Part shown: positions 22,878-31,309 of the stretch, piece after piece
Position numbering within the stretch: position 1 is the stretch's first letter
How the letters are laid out: the number at the start of each line of letters is the position of its first letter
Assembly: GCA_964388305.1 (NCBI GenBank)
Contig: CAYMAA010000004.1
Span: 1 to 36,404 of the forward strand
DNA from: JAJQCI01 sp964388305
Lineage (GTDB): Bacteria; Bacillota; Clostridia; Lachnospirales; CAG-274
DNA: 36,404 bases
Direction of reading: 5' to 3'
Notes under the pieces: model-generated
The model's input: only the letters and a program-made list of their open reading frames with translations
The model's database searches: none
What the model was told of the DNA's origin: nothing
Translations under genes and position numbers: made by a program

Positions 22878-22906
22878 ATTTTAATACCGCATAAAAGTAT
22901 TGTCAA
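22878..22906 (-). promoter_or_regulatory. Promoter of the PspC-domain gene
   Basis: On the minus strand: consensus TTGACA (22901-22906), 17-bp spacer, TAAAAT (22878-22883). Confidence 0.65.
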
Positions 22907-22994
22907 CCGAATTATATAAAAATTATTGAAAAACAACGGATTATAAGGCTTGCATTTGCCGCTCCGAAAAGTTTTAAAAAAATGCGTTTTGCTG

Positions 22995-23023
22995 TTGATT
23001 TTAATATTATTATTTGTTATAAT
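22995..23023 (+). promoter_or_regulatory. guaB promoter
   Basis: TTGATT (22995-23000), 17-bp spacer, TATAAT (23018-23023). The leader to the ATG is only about 50 nt and shows no purine riboswitch. Confidence 0.7.
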
Positions 23024-23078
23024 AAAATTTAATATCACAAAATTTACTGAGAAAAATATGATTTTAGGAGGAGTAAAA

Positions 23079-24590
23079 ATGGCATATTATTTCAATGAGC
23101 CTTCACACACATTCAGCGAGTATTTGCTTATTCCGGGATATACTCCCAAGGAATGTATACCGGCTTCGGTTTCATTAAAAACACCTATTGTAAAGTTTAG
23201 AAAAGGCGAAGAGCCTGCTTTAGCAATGAATATACCCCTGGTTTCCGCAATAATGCAGTCAGTATCCGACGATAATATGGCAATAGCGCTTGCCAAAGAG
23301 GGGGGCATATCCTTTATATACGGCTCACAAACAATAGAAAATCAAGCCGCTATGATTAGAAGAGTAAAAAGCTATAAGGCAGGCTTTGTTCCCAGCGACT
23401 CCAACCTAAAGCCAACAGCCACATTGCAGGACGTTTTGGAGCTTAAAGCCAAAAACGGTCATTCCACAATAGCAATAACAGAGGACGGAACTGCCCTTGG
23501 CAGGCTGGTTGGCATAGTTTCCAGCAGAGATTACAGGGTAAGCCGAATGAGTACCGATACCCCTGTTTCGGAATTTATGACTCCTTTAAGCAAAATTATA
23601 TCCGCACCCGAGGGCACAAGCCTTAAAGCCGCAAACGATATAATTTGGGATAATAAGCTTAACTCACTTCCCATAATAGATAAAGAAGGCAGACTTGTTG
23701 CATTTGTTTTCCGCAAGGATTATGCCTCTCATAAGGACAATCCGTTAGAGCTTTTGGACTCTTCAAAGCGTTATATTGTAGGCGCAGGCATTAACAGCAG
23801 AGATTATGCCGAAAGAGTACCCGCTCTTGTTGATGCGGGAGCGGACATTTTGTGTATAGACTCCTCCGAGGGCTACTCTGAATGGCAGGCAATGACAATA
23901 GCTTTTATAAGAGAAAAATACGGCGATAAAGTAAAGGTGGGCGCAGGCAATGTTGTGGATAAGGACGGCTTCCGTTTTCTTGCGGAGGCAGGAGCGGACT
24001 TTGTAAAAATAGGCATCGGCGGCGGTTCCATTTGTATTACAAGAGAAACAAAGGGCATAGGCAGAGGTCAGGCAACAGCGGTTATTGAGGTTGCCAAGGC
24101 AAGAGATGAATACTGCAAAGAAACGGGAATTTATATACCTATATGCTCAGACGGAGGTATTGTACACGATTATCACATAACATTGGCTCTTGCAATGGGC
24201 GCAGACTTCTGTATGCTGGGCAGATACTTCTCACGTTTTGAAGAATCCCCCACAAACAAGGTTATTGTAAACGGCAACTATATGAAGGAGTACTGGGGCG
24301 AAGGCTCCGCAAGAGCAAGAAACTGGCAGCGCTACGATATGGGCGGAGAGGCAAAGCTCTCATTTGAAGAGGGTGTAGACTCCTATGTTCCTTACGCAGG
24401 CACATTGCACGACAACCTTAGCACAACGCTTTATAAAGTAAAATCCACAATGTGCAACTGCGGCGCTTTAACTATCCCTGAGCTTCAGCAAAAGGCACGT
24501 CTTACACTGGTTTCATCTACAAGTATTGTAGAGGGCGGCGCTCATGATGTTGTTCTTAAGGATAAAAACATATCCGTAATTACAAAATAA
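23079..24590 (+). CDS. guaB: IMP dehydrogenase
   Basis: Oxidises IMP to XMP with NAD, the first committed step of GMP synthesis. The 503-residue protein is a TIM barrel with two inserted CBS domains (about 112-160 and 170-220). The catalytic loop reads IGGGSICITRETKGIG with Cys319; the usual GPGSICTTR is GGGSICITR, a variant I associate with a subgroup of clostridial and other anaerobe IMPDHs. SDGGIVHDYH supplies the phosphate-binding Asp and Gly residues. The start at 23079 is set by AGGAGGAG; an upstream in-frame ATG at 22950 would overlap the promoter and add a spurious hydrophobic leader. Confidence 0.95.
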   Translation: MAYYFNEPSHTFSEYLLIPGYTPKECIPASVSLKTPIVKFRKGEEPALAMNIPLVSAIMQSVSDDNMAIALAKEGGISFIYGSQTIENQAAMIRRVKSYKAGFVPSDSNLKPTATLQDVLELKAKNGHSTIAITEDGTALGRLVGIVSSRDYRVSRMSTDTPVSEFMTPLSKIISAPEGTSLKAANDIIWDNKLNSLPIIDKEGRLVAFVFRKDYASHKDNPLELLDSSKRYIVGAGINSRDYAERVPALVDAGADILCIDSSEGYSEWQAMTIAFIREKYGDKVKVGAGNVVDKDGFRFLAEAGADFVKIGIGGGSICITRETKGIGRGQATAVIEVAKARDEYCKETGIYIPICSDGGIVHDYHITLALAMGADFCMLGRYFSRFEESPTNKVIVNGNYMKEYWGEGSARARNWQRYDMGGEAKLSFEEGVDSYVPYAGTLHDNLSTTLYKVKSTMCNCGALTIPELQQKARLTLVSSTSIVEGGAHDVVLKDKNISVITK

Positions 24591-24617
24591 TAAACATATA
24601 CATTTTACTTTAAAATC

Positions 24618-24652
24618 GGTGCATACATATTTTTTGTATGCGCCTTAATTTT
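24618..24652 (+). terminator. guaB terminator
   Basis: GGTGCATACA (24618-24627) pairs with TGTATGCGCC (24635-24644) with one G-U pair and a 7-nt loop, followed by TTAATTTTT. Confidence 0.85.
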
Positions 24653-24674
24653 TATGGAAATATATTTTTTTGTA

Positions 24675-24683
24675 TGATATAAT
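24675..24683 (+). promoter_or_regulatory. Extended -10 promoter of lon-engB
   Basis: TGATATAAT is an extended -10 (TGnTATAAT) with no convincing -35. The leader of about 80 nt has no heat-shock CIRCE or CtsR-like repeat that I can see. Confidence 0.5.
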
Positions 24684-24771
24684 AAAAGCAGGAGACTTGC
24701 AGGGCATCTCCAAAAATAAGAAAAACCAAATAAATATTGAAATTTTTTTCGGAAACAGGTGAGATTTTTAA

Positions 24772-27168
24772 ATGAAAGAATGTTTTGAACTGCCCGTTGT
24801 GGCGCTTATAGGAATAGTTGCGTTTCCCGGAGTGGAAATGCTTGTTGATATTAAAAGAGATTTTTCCAACGAAGCGGTTTCAGCCGCTATGATGGGAGAA
24901 AAACAGGTTGTATTTGTAACGCAAAAGGATACCTCCAAAGAAGACCCCGTAAAGGACGATCTTTACGGAGTAGGTGTTTTAGGCAAAATTAAACAGGTTA
25001 TAAAGGTTGCTCCAAACATAACAAGGGTTTTTGCGAAATGTATTAAAAGAGTACGCATTTCTTCATTATATAAAGACGGGGACTTTTACAAGGCGGACTG
25101 CGTATCCTTAATTAACAGCATTTACGATTTTACTGATGAAATTGAAAAAAAGGCAGTCAGCGACCTTGTAAAAGAGGCTTTTGAAAAATACTGTCTAAAC
25201 TCCACAAAGTTTAATATGGAATTTGTTGACGAGCTTATGAGAGTAAACGATTTCGGACTTATAATGAATGTTATGGGCGCAAGAATTGATTTTAAAATTG
25301 AGGACAAGCAAAAGCTTTTGGAAACAATACCTCTTAAAGCAAGAGCATTTGAGCTTTTGCGTCTTTTCCGCTCGGAAATAAGCGTTTTAGAGGTAAAAAA
25401 AGAAATTGACAGTAAGGTTAAGGCAAACATAGAAAAGGCCCAAAGAGAAAACATTTTAAGAGAGCAGCTGAAGGTTATTACCGATGAGCTTATGGACAAG
25501 GACGGCCTGGCAGGTGAAATACGGGACTATAAGGACAGAATGGCTCGCCTTGCTTTGCCGGAGGAGGTGGAGGAAAAGCTTAACAAAGAGATGGAAAGGC
25601 TTAAAAAAATGCCCTCTATGGCGGCGGAAGGCTCTGTTTGCAGAGATTATATAGAAACAATACTTTCCCTGCCTTGGGGAATATACTCAAAGGAAAACAA
25701 AAGCCTTAAAAGAGCCGAAGGCATTTTGGAAAGGGATCATTACGGACTTAAAGACGTTAAAGAAAGAATTGTGGAGTTTTTAGCGCTGCGCCTTAATACG
25801 GACAGCGCCAAAGCGCCTGTTTTGTGCCTTATCGGCCCTCCGGGGGTGGGAAAAACCTCCGTCGCTAAATCCGTTGCAAATGCCTTGGGAAGAAAATATA
25901 TAAGAATGAGCTTGGGCGGAGTGCATGACGAGGCGGAGCTTAGAGGACACAGACGCACCTACATAGGAGCTATGCCCGGCAGAATTATAGCGTCAATTAA
26001 AAACGCAGGCACATCCAACCCTCTTATTCTTATGGACGAAATTGACAAAATAGGCAGCGACTACAAGGGCGACCCTGCCTCTGCTCTTTTGGAGGTTTTG
26101 GACGGAGAGCAGAATTTTTCCTTTAGAGATAATTATTTGGAAGTACCCTACGATGTATCAAAGGTTTTCTTTATATGCACGGCAAACACAGCGGATACCA
26201 TTCCCCCGGCGCTTAGGGACAGAATGGAAATAATAGAGCTTAACAGCTATACCGCTGAGGAAAAGCTTAAAATAGCCTCAAAATATCTTGTTAAAAAACA
26301 GCTTAAATTTCACGGACTTAATAAAAAGCAGCTTAAATTTAAAAGCGGTATAATAGCGGAAATTATTGACGGCTACACAAGGGAGGCGGGAGTGAGAAAT
26401 CTTGAAAGGCTTATAGGCAGTATTTGCAGAAAAGCGCTTAAAGAAATGCTTACAACAGACAAGGAAGAAATTGTTGTGGATAAGGCAAAGCTTTTGGAAT
26501 ATTTGGGTAAACGCAAATTTAAAAAAGAAATTGCCGGAAAGACCGACAGAATTGGAGAGGTGACGGGTCTTGCGTGGACACAGGTTGGCGGAACAACTCT
26601 TCAAATAGAAGTAAATACCTTCAGCGGCAGCGGAAAAATTAAGCTGACGGGCAATGTAGGCAAGGTTATGGAGGAATCCGCCTTTGCCGCATACAGCTAT
26701 ATAAGAGCCAATGCCGAAAAGTTAGGCATTTTTACGGACTTTTCATCAACCGATGTTCACATTCACATTCCCGAAGGGGCAACCCCGAAGGACGGCCCCT
26801 CCGCAGGCATTACAATGACAACCGCCATGTTTTCCGCTTTGGGAGAAATACCCGTTAAGCACAGCGTTGCCATGACGGGAGAGGTGGATATAAGAGGAAA
26901 CGTGCTGCCTATAGGCGGTTTAAGAGAAAAGGCGCTTGCGGCAAAGGCGGCAGGCATTAAAACCGTTATACTGCCAATGGAAAACAGCGCCGATTTGGAG
27001 GAGCTGCCGGACTACGCTAAAAGCGGAATGGAGTTTGTTCTTGTAAGTCATATAGATGAAGTATTTAAAAACGCTCTTAATAAAAGCGGCGGCGGAATAA
27101 AAATCCAACAGGAAAAAATTATGCCTGCTATTTCAACGGAGGAAAACAGGCAGGAGATTAGGAGTTAA
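24772..27168 (+). CDS. lon: ATP-dependent protease La
   Basis: A 798-residue cytosolic AAA+ serine protease that degrades misfolded and regulatory proteins. Order: N-terminal substrate-binding LAN domain (about 1-200), coiled coil (200-280), AAA+ module with Walker A GPPGVGKT (355-362) and a MDEIDK Walker B, then the protease domain with the Ser677-Lys720 dyad (DGPSAG and REKALAA), spaced 43 residues as in E. coli Lon. The N-domain is somewhat divergent from the family pattern. ACAGGTGAG lies upstream of the ATG. engB begins 1 nt after the stop, so the two are co-transcribed, a common arrangement in Firmicutes. Confidence 0.96.
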   Translation: MKECFELPVVALIGIVAFPGVEMLVDIKRDFSNEAVSAAMMGEKQVVFVTQKDTSKEDPVKDDLYGVGVLGKIKQVIKVAPNITRVFAKCIKRVRISSLYKDGDFYKADCVSLINSIYDFTDEIEKKAVSDLVKEAFEKYCLNSTKFNMEFVDELMRVNDFGLIMNVMGARIDFKIEDKQKLLETIPLKARAFELLRLFRSEISVLEVKKEIDSKVKANIEKAQRENILREQLKVITDELMDKDGLAGEIRDYKDRMARLALPEEVEEKLNKEMERLKKMPSMAAEGSVCRDYIETILSLPWGIYSKENKSLKRAEGILERDHYGLKDVKERIVEFLALRLNTDSAKAPVLCLIGPPGVGKTSVAKSVANALGRKYIRMSLGGVHDEAELRGHRRTYIGAMPGRIIASIKNAGTSNPLILMDEIDKIGSDYKGDPASALLEVLDGEQNFSFRDNYLEVPYDVSKVFFICTANTADTIPPALRDRMEIIELNSYTAEEKLKIASKYLVKKQLKFHGLNKKQLKFKSGIIAEIIDGYTREAGVRNLERLIGSICRKALKEMLTTDKEEIVVDKAKLLEYLGKRKFKKEIAGKTDRIGEVTGLAWTQVGGTTLQIEVNTFSGSGKIKLTGNVGKVMEESAFAAYSYIRANAEKLGIFTDFSSTDVHIHIPEGATPKDGPSAGITMTTAMFSALGEIPVKHSVAMTGEVDIRGNVLPIGGLREKALAAKAAGIKTVILPMENSADLEELPDYAKSGMEFVLVSHIDEVFKNALNKSGGGIKIQQEKIMPAISTEENRQEIRS

Positions 27169-27169
27169 T

Positions 27170-27766
27170 ATGATAGTTAATAATTGCGGAATAGATAAAA
27201 CAGCCGTAAAAAAAAGCCAGTACCCCAACAACGGACTGCCTGAAATTGCCTTTGCGGGCAAAAGCAACGTAGGCAAGAGCAGTCTTATAAATGCAATGCT
27301 GGGAAGAAAGGCGTTGGCAAGAACAAGCCAAAACCCCGGCAAAACAAGAACAATTAATTTTTATATTGTGGAAAACCGCCTTTATTTTGTGGACTTGCCC
27401 GGCTACGGCTATGCCAAAGCGCCTAAAAGCGAAATTGAAAAATGGGGTGTTATGATTGACGAATATCTGCTTGAAAGAGAAGAGCTGAAAGCAATTATAC
27501 TTTTGGCAGATGCGCGTCATGAGGCAGGCAAAAACGATATTATGATGCTGGAATATTTGCGTCATTACGGATACAAAATTATTATTGCAGCCACAAAGTG
27601 CGATAAAATAAGCAGAAATAAGCTGCCCTCATATATTAAGGCGCTTAAAAATTCTTTGGGGTTGCAGCCGGGAGAAATTCTCATACCGTTTTCCGCCGTT
27701 ACAAAAGCGGGCAGGGACGAGCTGTGGGAAATTATAGAAACAGAAAGCGGTATAAACAATATGTAA
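27170..27766 (+). CDS. engB: Ribosome biogenesis GTPase EngB (YsxC/YihA)
   Basis: A 198-residue TRAFAC GTPase needed for 50S subunit assembly. The G1 loop GKSNVGKS is at 30-37, the switch region with NPGKTRT follows, G3 is DLPG (75-78), G4 is TKCD (142-145), and G5 is a SAVTKAG-type segment near 175. Length matches the family. Its ribosome site (GGAG) lies within the end of lon and the ATG follows the lon stop by one base, implying translational coupling. Confidence 0.96.
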   Translation: MIVNNCGIDKTAVKKSQYPNNGLPEIAFAGKSNVGKSSLINAMLGRKALARTSQNPGKTRTINFYIVENRLYFVDLPGYGYAKAPKSEIEKWGVMIDEYLLEREELKAIILLADARHEAGKNDIMMLEYLRHYGYKIIIAATKCDKISRNKLPSYIKALKNSLGLQPGEILIPFSAVTKAGRDELWEIIETESGINNM

Positions 27767-27917
27767 ATTATGGGACAATATAAATTGAAGTACCGTTATC
27801 CGCATTATTTTTAAAATTATTCTTTACAAAAATGCTAAAAAATAGTAATCTATATATATATTGGTATTTTTACAGTAATTTTAAGCAAAATGGTTAAATA
27901 ATGTAAAGGGGGATATT

Positions 27918-29429
27918 ATGAAAAGGAATATTTTAACAAAAGCGGCTACTATTGGCACGGCTTTACTTATGGCTTTAAGCTTTTCCGCCTGCGGAAAAAC
28001 AGAAGGCAAAAACGGTGACATTACAATGATGGCATCAACAATTCTTACGGAGGAAAACGGCAGGCAGTATTTTCAGGACGAATATGAAAAAATGACGGGT
28101 ATTAAGCTGGATATTCAGCAGCCTGAGCATAATCAATATTATGAAAAGGTTTCAATAACCTTTGCGGCGGGAGAACCCTGTGATATTATTGAGCTTGGCT
28201 CCACATATTACCCGTCCTATGCGGCTGAGGGTGTTTTAAGAGATCAAACTGAAATGTGGGAAAACTCCGAGCTTAAAAAGAAGGGCACCGTAAATGAAGA
28301 TTATGTTAACAACCTAAAGGTTTATAATTTTGATGACGGTAAAAAGGGACTTTACGGTTTTCCAAATCAAAAAGGCGGCGGAACAATTACATACGTCAGA
28401 AAAGACTGGATGGATGCTTTGGGGATAGATACGCCTACAAGCTATGAAGAGTTTTATGATATGTTAAAAGCCTTCAAAAATATAAAAAACGTAGACGGCT
28501 ATAAAGATAAATACAAAAACGACCCTATTTATCCCATTACGGCGGCAGGACTTATAAATACAGAGAGCCCTTATGAAATTTATTTAAGAGAGTTTTATCA
28601 GGACGCAAGACCGTGCTTTTATTATAATGAAGAAAAGGGCGAATTTATAGACGGTGTTTTGGAGCCTGAAATGAGAGCTGCTCTTGTAAGAATGAGAAAT
28701 GCTTATAAAGACGGTCTTATTGACCCCGGCGCGGTTTCAAACAAAACATCTACCTGCCGTGACAGATTTTATAACGGAACTGTAGGAGCGTTTAATTATT
28801 GGGCAGGCTCGTGGATGAAAACCCTGGATAACAATATTAAAATAAGCAATCCCGAGGCGGAGCTTCTTGCGCTTCCGTCATTTGATAAGGAAAAGGAATA
28901 TTATATTGAAAGACCTGCGACGGCTCATGTAATATCAGTATTTACATCGGAAGAACAGGCTGAGTTTGTATTTAAAAACTTTATAGAATTTTCTCACGAC
29001 AGCGGAGAGGGTCAGATGCTTTTTACAAACGGTGTGGAGGGTATTCATTATAAGTATATCAATGAGGAAAAAACAAAGGCTGAGCATTTGCCAAGCTTGA
29101 GCGATCCAACCGTACTTTGCGAAAAGGCCTTTTATGCGGCTGAGTTTTCAATTACAGAATTTGATAATCCTTTTGAAATTGATGAAAGAATTACAAAATC
29201 ACTTGAAGTATTTGAAGAGAACAGCAAAATTTACGATATACCCGTTATTACGGCAACCGTTGCGGTGCAGCTGCCTGATGTAGAGGTTGCAAAAAGACTG
29301 CTTGTTGCTAATGTTGTTGTGGAAGGTGTTGACGTAGATGAGGCTATTGAAAAATACAAATCAGATACCGAAAAACAGAGAACAACCATTTTAGAGGATC
29401 TTAATAAAATAGATTTTGAAAACAGCTGA
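27918..29429 (+). CDS. Extracellular solute-binding lipoprotein (sugar ABC transporter, orphan)
   Basis: A 503-residue substrate-binding protein of the family-1 (carbohydrate) type. A lipoprotein signal ends in FSAC with the lipidated Cys25. The mature part shows strands and hinge features typical of these proteins, such as EPCDIIELG, GLYGFPNQKGG and YVRKDWMDALGIDTPTSYEEF. It should capture an oligosaccharide and hand it to a membrane permease, but no permease or ATPase gene lies in the window; it is followed by a terminator and a convergent AraC gene. RBS AAAGGGGG. Codon use resembles neighbours. The partner transporter is presumably elsewhere; the GH3 enzyme nearby suggests a plant glycan ligand (inference). 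Confidence 0.9.
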   Translation: MKRNILTKAATIGTALLMALSFSACGKTEGKNGDITMMASTILTEENGRQYFQDEYEKMTGIKLDIQQPEHNQYYEKVSITFAAGEPCDIIELGSTYYPSYAAEGVLRDQTEMWENSELKKKGTVNEDYVNNLKVYNFDDGKKGLYGFPNQKGGGTITYVRKDWMDALGIDTPTSYEEFYDMLKAFKNIKNVDGYKDKYKNDPIYPITAAGLINTESPYEIYLREFYQDARPCFYYNEEKGEFIDGVLEPEMRAALVRMRNAYKDGLIDPGAVSNKTSTCRDRFYNGTVGAFNYWAGSWMKTLDNNIKISNPEAELLALPSFDKEKEYYIERPATAHVISVFTSEEQAEFVFKNFIEFSHDSGEGQMLFTNGVEGIHYKYINEEKTKAEHLPSLSDPTVLCEKAFYAAEFSITEFDNPFEIDERITKSLEVFEENSKIYDIPVITATVAVQLPDVEVAKRLLVANVVVEGVDVDEAIEKYKSDTEKQRTTILEDLNKIDFENS

Positions 29430-29493
29430 TAAAGCCGTTTAACTATTTGTACGGCTTTAAGCCATACTGAACAAAGCATATATAAAGGTTAAA

Positions 29494-29536
29494 GCATAAC
29501 CCGCATCGGAATAAGTGATGCGGGTTATGTTATTTT
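29494..29536. terminator. Bidirectional terminator between the binding protein and AraC genes
   Basis: A perfect 12-bp stem (29496-29507 with 29517-29528, ATAACCCGCATC/GATGCGGGTTAT) extendable by two pairs, with a 9-nt loop, followed by GTTATTTTT. It abuts the AraC stop codon at 29530. Confidence 0.88.
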
Positions 29537-30324
29537 TCCCGAATAAGCATAGTATATTTAAGCTCCGACGGACTCATACCATAGTTTTGCTTGAAGGAAC
29601 GGTTGAAGGAACGGATGGAGTCGAAGCCTGTAAGCTGTGATACGGCGGTTATTTTAAAGTCCGTTGTACGCAGAAGCTCGGCGGCTTTTTTACAGCGTAC
29701 GGAATTTAAGTATGTTTTTAAATTTGTATTTAACTGTTGTGAAAACAGTCTGGAAATATTATACTTGCTTACGCCAAACTCCTGTGCGAGAGAATCTCTT
29801 GTTATGGGCGAGGCAAAGTTAATATCAATATAGCTTAATACCTGCGGCAGAAGCTTGCGCAAAGGCAGCGCCTGACGCTTTGTAAAGCTTAATGTTTTAT
29901 ATATATTGGCAAAAATTATAATGGTATAGCCAAGCTTAATTTGAATGGGTTTATCCGATGTTATGTTTGTAAAGGCAAATTTAGTTTCTTCATTTATATC
30001 TTCTGCGGGAATTATGGGAGAAACAGGGGCAAAACCGCTCATTTCGGGAAAAAGAGGGGTTATGTAGTGCGGATCAAAAACTATCATACGGTGATCCCCA
30101 ACATTTTGTCCGCTTCTATGGTAGGAGTGAGGTATGCCCGGAAAAATTATCGCAGCTTCACCTGCCGAAACCTCATAGGGAACACCCCCAATGGTTATGT
30201 GCTGTATGCCCGAATACATATATATAATTTCAATATATTTGTGCAAATGTTCCTTAAACTCCAGCTCTTTGCGGTTTCTTACAACAAAAAAGTCAGTATT
30301 TAAAACCTCGTAAAATGTATCCAT
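29530..30324 (-). CDS. AraC-family transcriptional regulator with cupin domain
   Basis: A 264-residue regulator. The N-terminal cupin (about 10-130) has an HLHKYIEIIY-like metal/ligand strand (EHLHKY near 25-30) and GIPHSYH. The C-terminal double helix-turn-helix (about 165-262) contains LAQEFGVSKYNISRLF and the family signature around FDSIRSFNRSFKQNYGMSPSE. Cupin-AraC proteins usually sense sugars and activate adjacent uptake or hydrolase genes. Here the flanking candidates are the orphan sugar-binding lipoprotein and, further on, the GH3/dockerin pair. GGAGGTG is placed 8 nt upstream of the ATG. Confidence 0.92.
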   Translation of the reverse strand: MDTFYEVLNTDFFVVRNRKELEFKEHLHKYIEIIYMYSGIQHITIGGVPYEVSAGEAAIIFPGIPHSYHRSGQNVGDHRMIVFDPHYITPLFPEMSGFAPVSPIIPAEDINEETKFAFTNITSDKPIQIKLGYTIIIFANIYKTLSFTKRQALPLRKLLPQVLSYIDINFASPITRDSLAQEFGVSKYNISRLFSQQLNTNLKTYLNSVRCKKAAELLRTTDFKITAVSQLTGFDSIRSFNRSFKQNYGMSPSELKYTMLIREK

Positions 30325-30431
30325 TATTTTTCACCTCCGCACATTATGGCTATAAATAGATATATTATGGCTTTTATTATATTATATTTTGATGTATAAT
30401 GCAAGTAAGAATTTATTATTGGGGGTATTGT

Positions 30432-31193
30432 ATGAAAAAAATTACGGCATTTTTGATAACTGTCATATTTTGCTTAGGGTGCCTGCCTCCTGCGTTGGGA
30501 GCTGAAAGCATGAGCAGAGAGGATATTTTTAAATTAATTGAAGAAAGCGGCGATTACGAAAAAACGGTGCGCTGGGGAGATTACCTCATGGCTCTTTGCA
30601 AAGACGGAAAAACCCTTAAATATACATATTTGGGCAATGTATGGGTTGAAATTAATTTAGACGTTTTTGAGGAAAGCGATATTGTAATTAATGACGATAC
30701 TGTTTTTAATATTAACGACATTGCGGTATACGGAGATCAGGTTTTTGCAGCTTGTGACAACGGAATTGTTATTATAATTACAAGCTGCGCAAAATGCTAC
30801 AAGGTTAAGCAGGTTTGTGATTTTAACATTGAAAAAATCAATTTGGGAACAGACGGCTTTGAATTTTTCGGAGCAGATATAAATGAAAAAGAGGTTGTTT
30901 CCTACAACAGCTTAAGGCAGGAAAAAATTGACCCGGAAATTGCCTTGGGACTTGCCGTAAACGGCGCTGTGCTTGTAGATGTGAGAGATAAAGAGGATTT
31001 TGAAACAGGGCACGTTTACGGAGCTGTAAATATACCCATAGACCAAATTGAGGATATATCAAGGTATTCCAAAAACAGTACGATTATTTTTTATTGCTAC
31101 AGCGGCAACAGAGCAGGCAGAGCGGTAGAGGAGGCTCAAAAAATGGGGTTTGTAAATGTTTACAACGCAGGCGGTTATGAGGACTTTAACTAA
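30432..31193 (+). CDS. Secreted protein with unknown N-terminal domain and C-terminal rhodanese domain
   Basis: A 253-residue exported protein. The signal peptide ends near ALGA (about residue 24). Residues 25-165 form a region I do not recognise, rich in aromatic and acidic strands with a CAKC pair at 119-122 that could be redox-active. Residues 166-253 are a rhodanese domain: LVDVRDKEDFETGHVYGAVN, then the active loop Cys222-YSGN-Arg227 and GFVNVYNAGGY. It should handle persulfide sulfur outside the membrane, but its acceptor is unknown. GGGGGT lies upstream of the ATG at 30432; an earlier in-frame ATG at 30399 overlaps the promoter-like region and would spoil the signal peptide. Confidence 0.82.
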   Translation: MKKITAFLITVIFCLGCLPPALGAESMSREDIFKLIEESGDYEKTVRWGDYLMALCKDGKTLKYTYLGNVWVEINLDVFEESDIVINDDTVFNINDIAVYGDQVFAACDNGIVIIITSCAKCYKVKQVCDFNIEKINLGTDGFEFFGADINEKEVVSYNSLRQEKIDPEIALGLAVNGAVLVDVRDKEDFETGHVYGAVNIPIDQIEDISRYSKNSTIIFYCYSGNRAGRAVEEAQKMGFVNVYNAGGYEDFN

Positions 31194-31213
31194 GAGGCTT
31201 GGTTTATTAAGTG

Positions 31214-31225
31214 ACGCAGCTGCGT
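31214..31225. promoter_or_regulatory. Perfect 12-bp palindrome upstream of the GH3 promoter
   Basis: ACGCAGCTGCGT, 25 bp before the -35 of the GH3 promoter and about 20 bp after the rhodanese gene. It could be an activator site or part of a hairpin; there is no T run. Confidence 0.4.
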
Positions 31226-31249
31226 TAGCGAGGTAAAAATATCCTTGAC

Positions 31250-31278
31250 TTGATATTTAACGGAATTTCCGTTTTATA
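31250..31278 (+). promoter_or_regulatory. GH3 promoter with an inverted repeat filling the spacer
   Basis: TTGATA (31250-31255), a 17-bp spacer and TTTATA (31273-31278). The spacer and its border carry AACGGAATTTCCGTT (31259-31273), a perfect 7-bp inverted repeat around a single T. A protein bound there would block RNA polymerase, so it is a good repressor operator candidate. Confidence 0.6.
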
Positions 31279-31309
31279 TACGCATTAAAAAATTTAAGGA
31301 GGGATAAAA

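Noticed and set aside
22950..23078. Longer start for guaB with a hydrophobic leader
   Set aside because: It would include the promoter, and AGGAGGAG sits directly before the internal ATG at 23079, where the family sequence begins.
22970..23078. Purine riboswitch before guaB
   Set aside because: The leader is about 50 nt and lacks the paired stems and conserved loops of the purine aptamer.
24600..24771. Heat-shock operator upstream of lon
   Set aside because: No CIRCE inverted repeat or tandem CtsR heptamers could be seen; only a terminator and an extended -10 promoter.
26298..26340. Short repeated CAGCTTAAATTT within lon
   Set aside because: The encoded K-Q-L-K-F segments align with normal Lon sequence around a variable helix, so it looks like coincidence rather than a recent duplication.
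29433..29460. AAAGCCGT/ACGGCTTT hairpin after the binding-protein gene
   Set aside because: It can form an 8-bp stem but lacks a following T run; the stronger terminator lies at 29494-29536.
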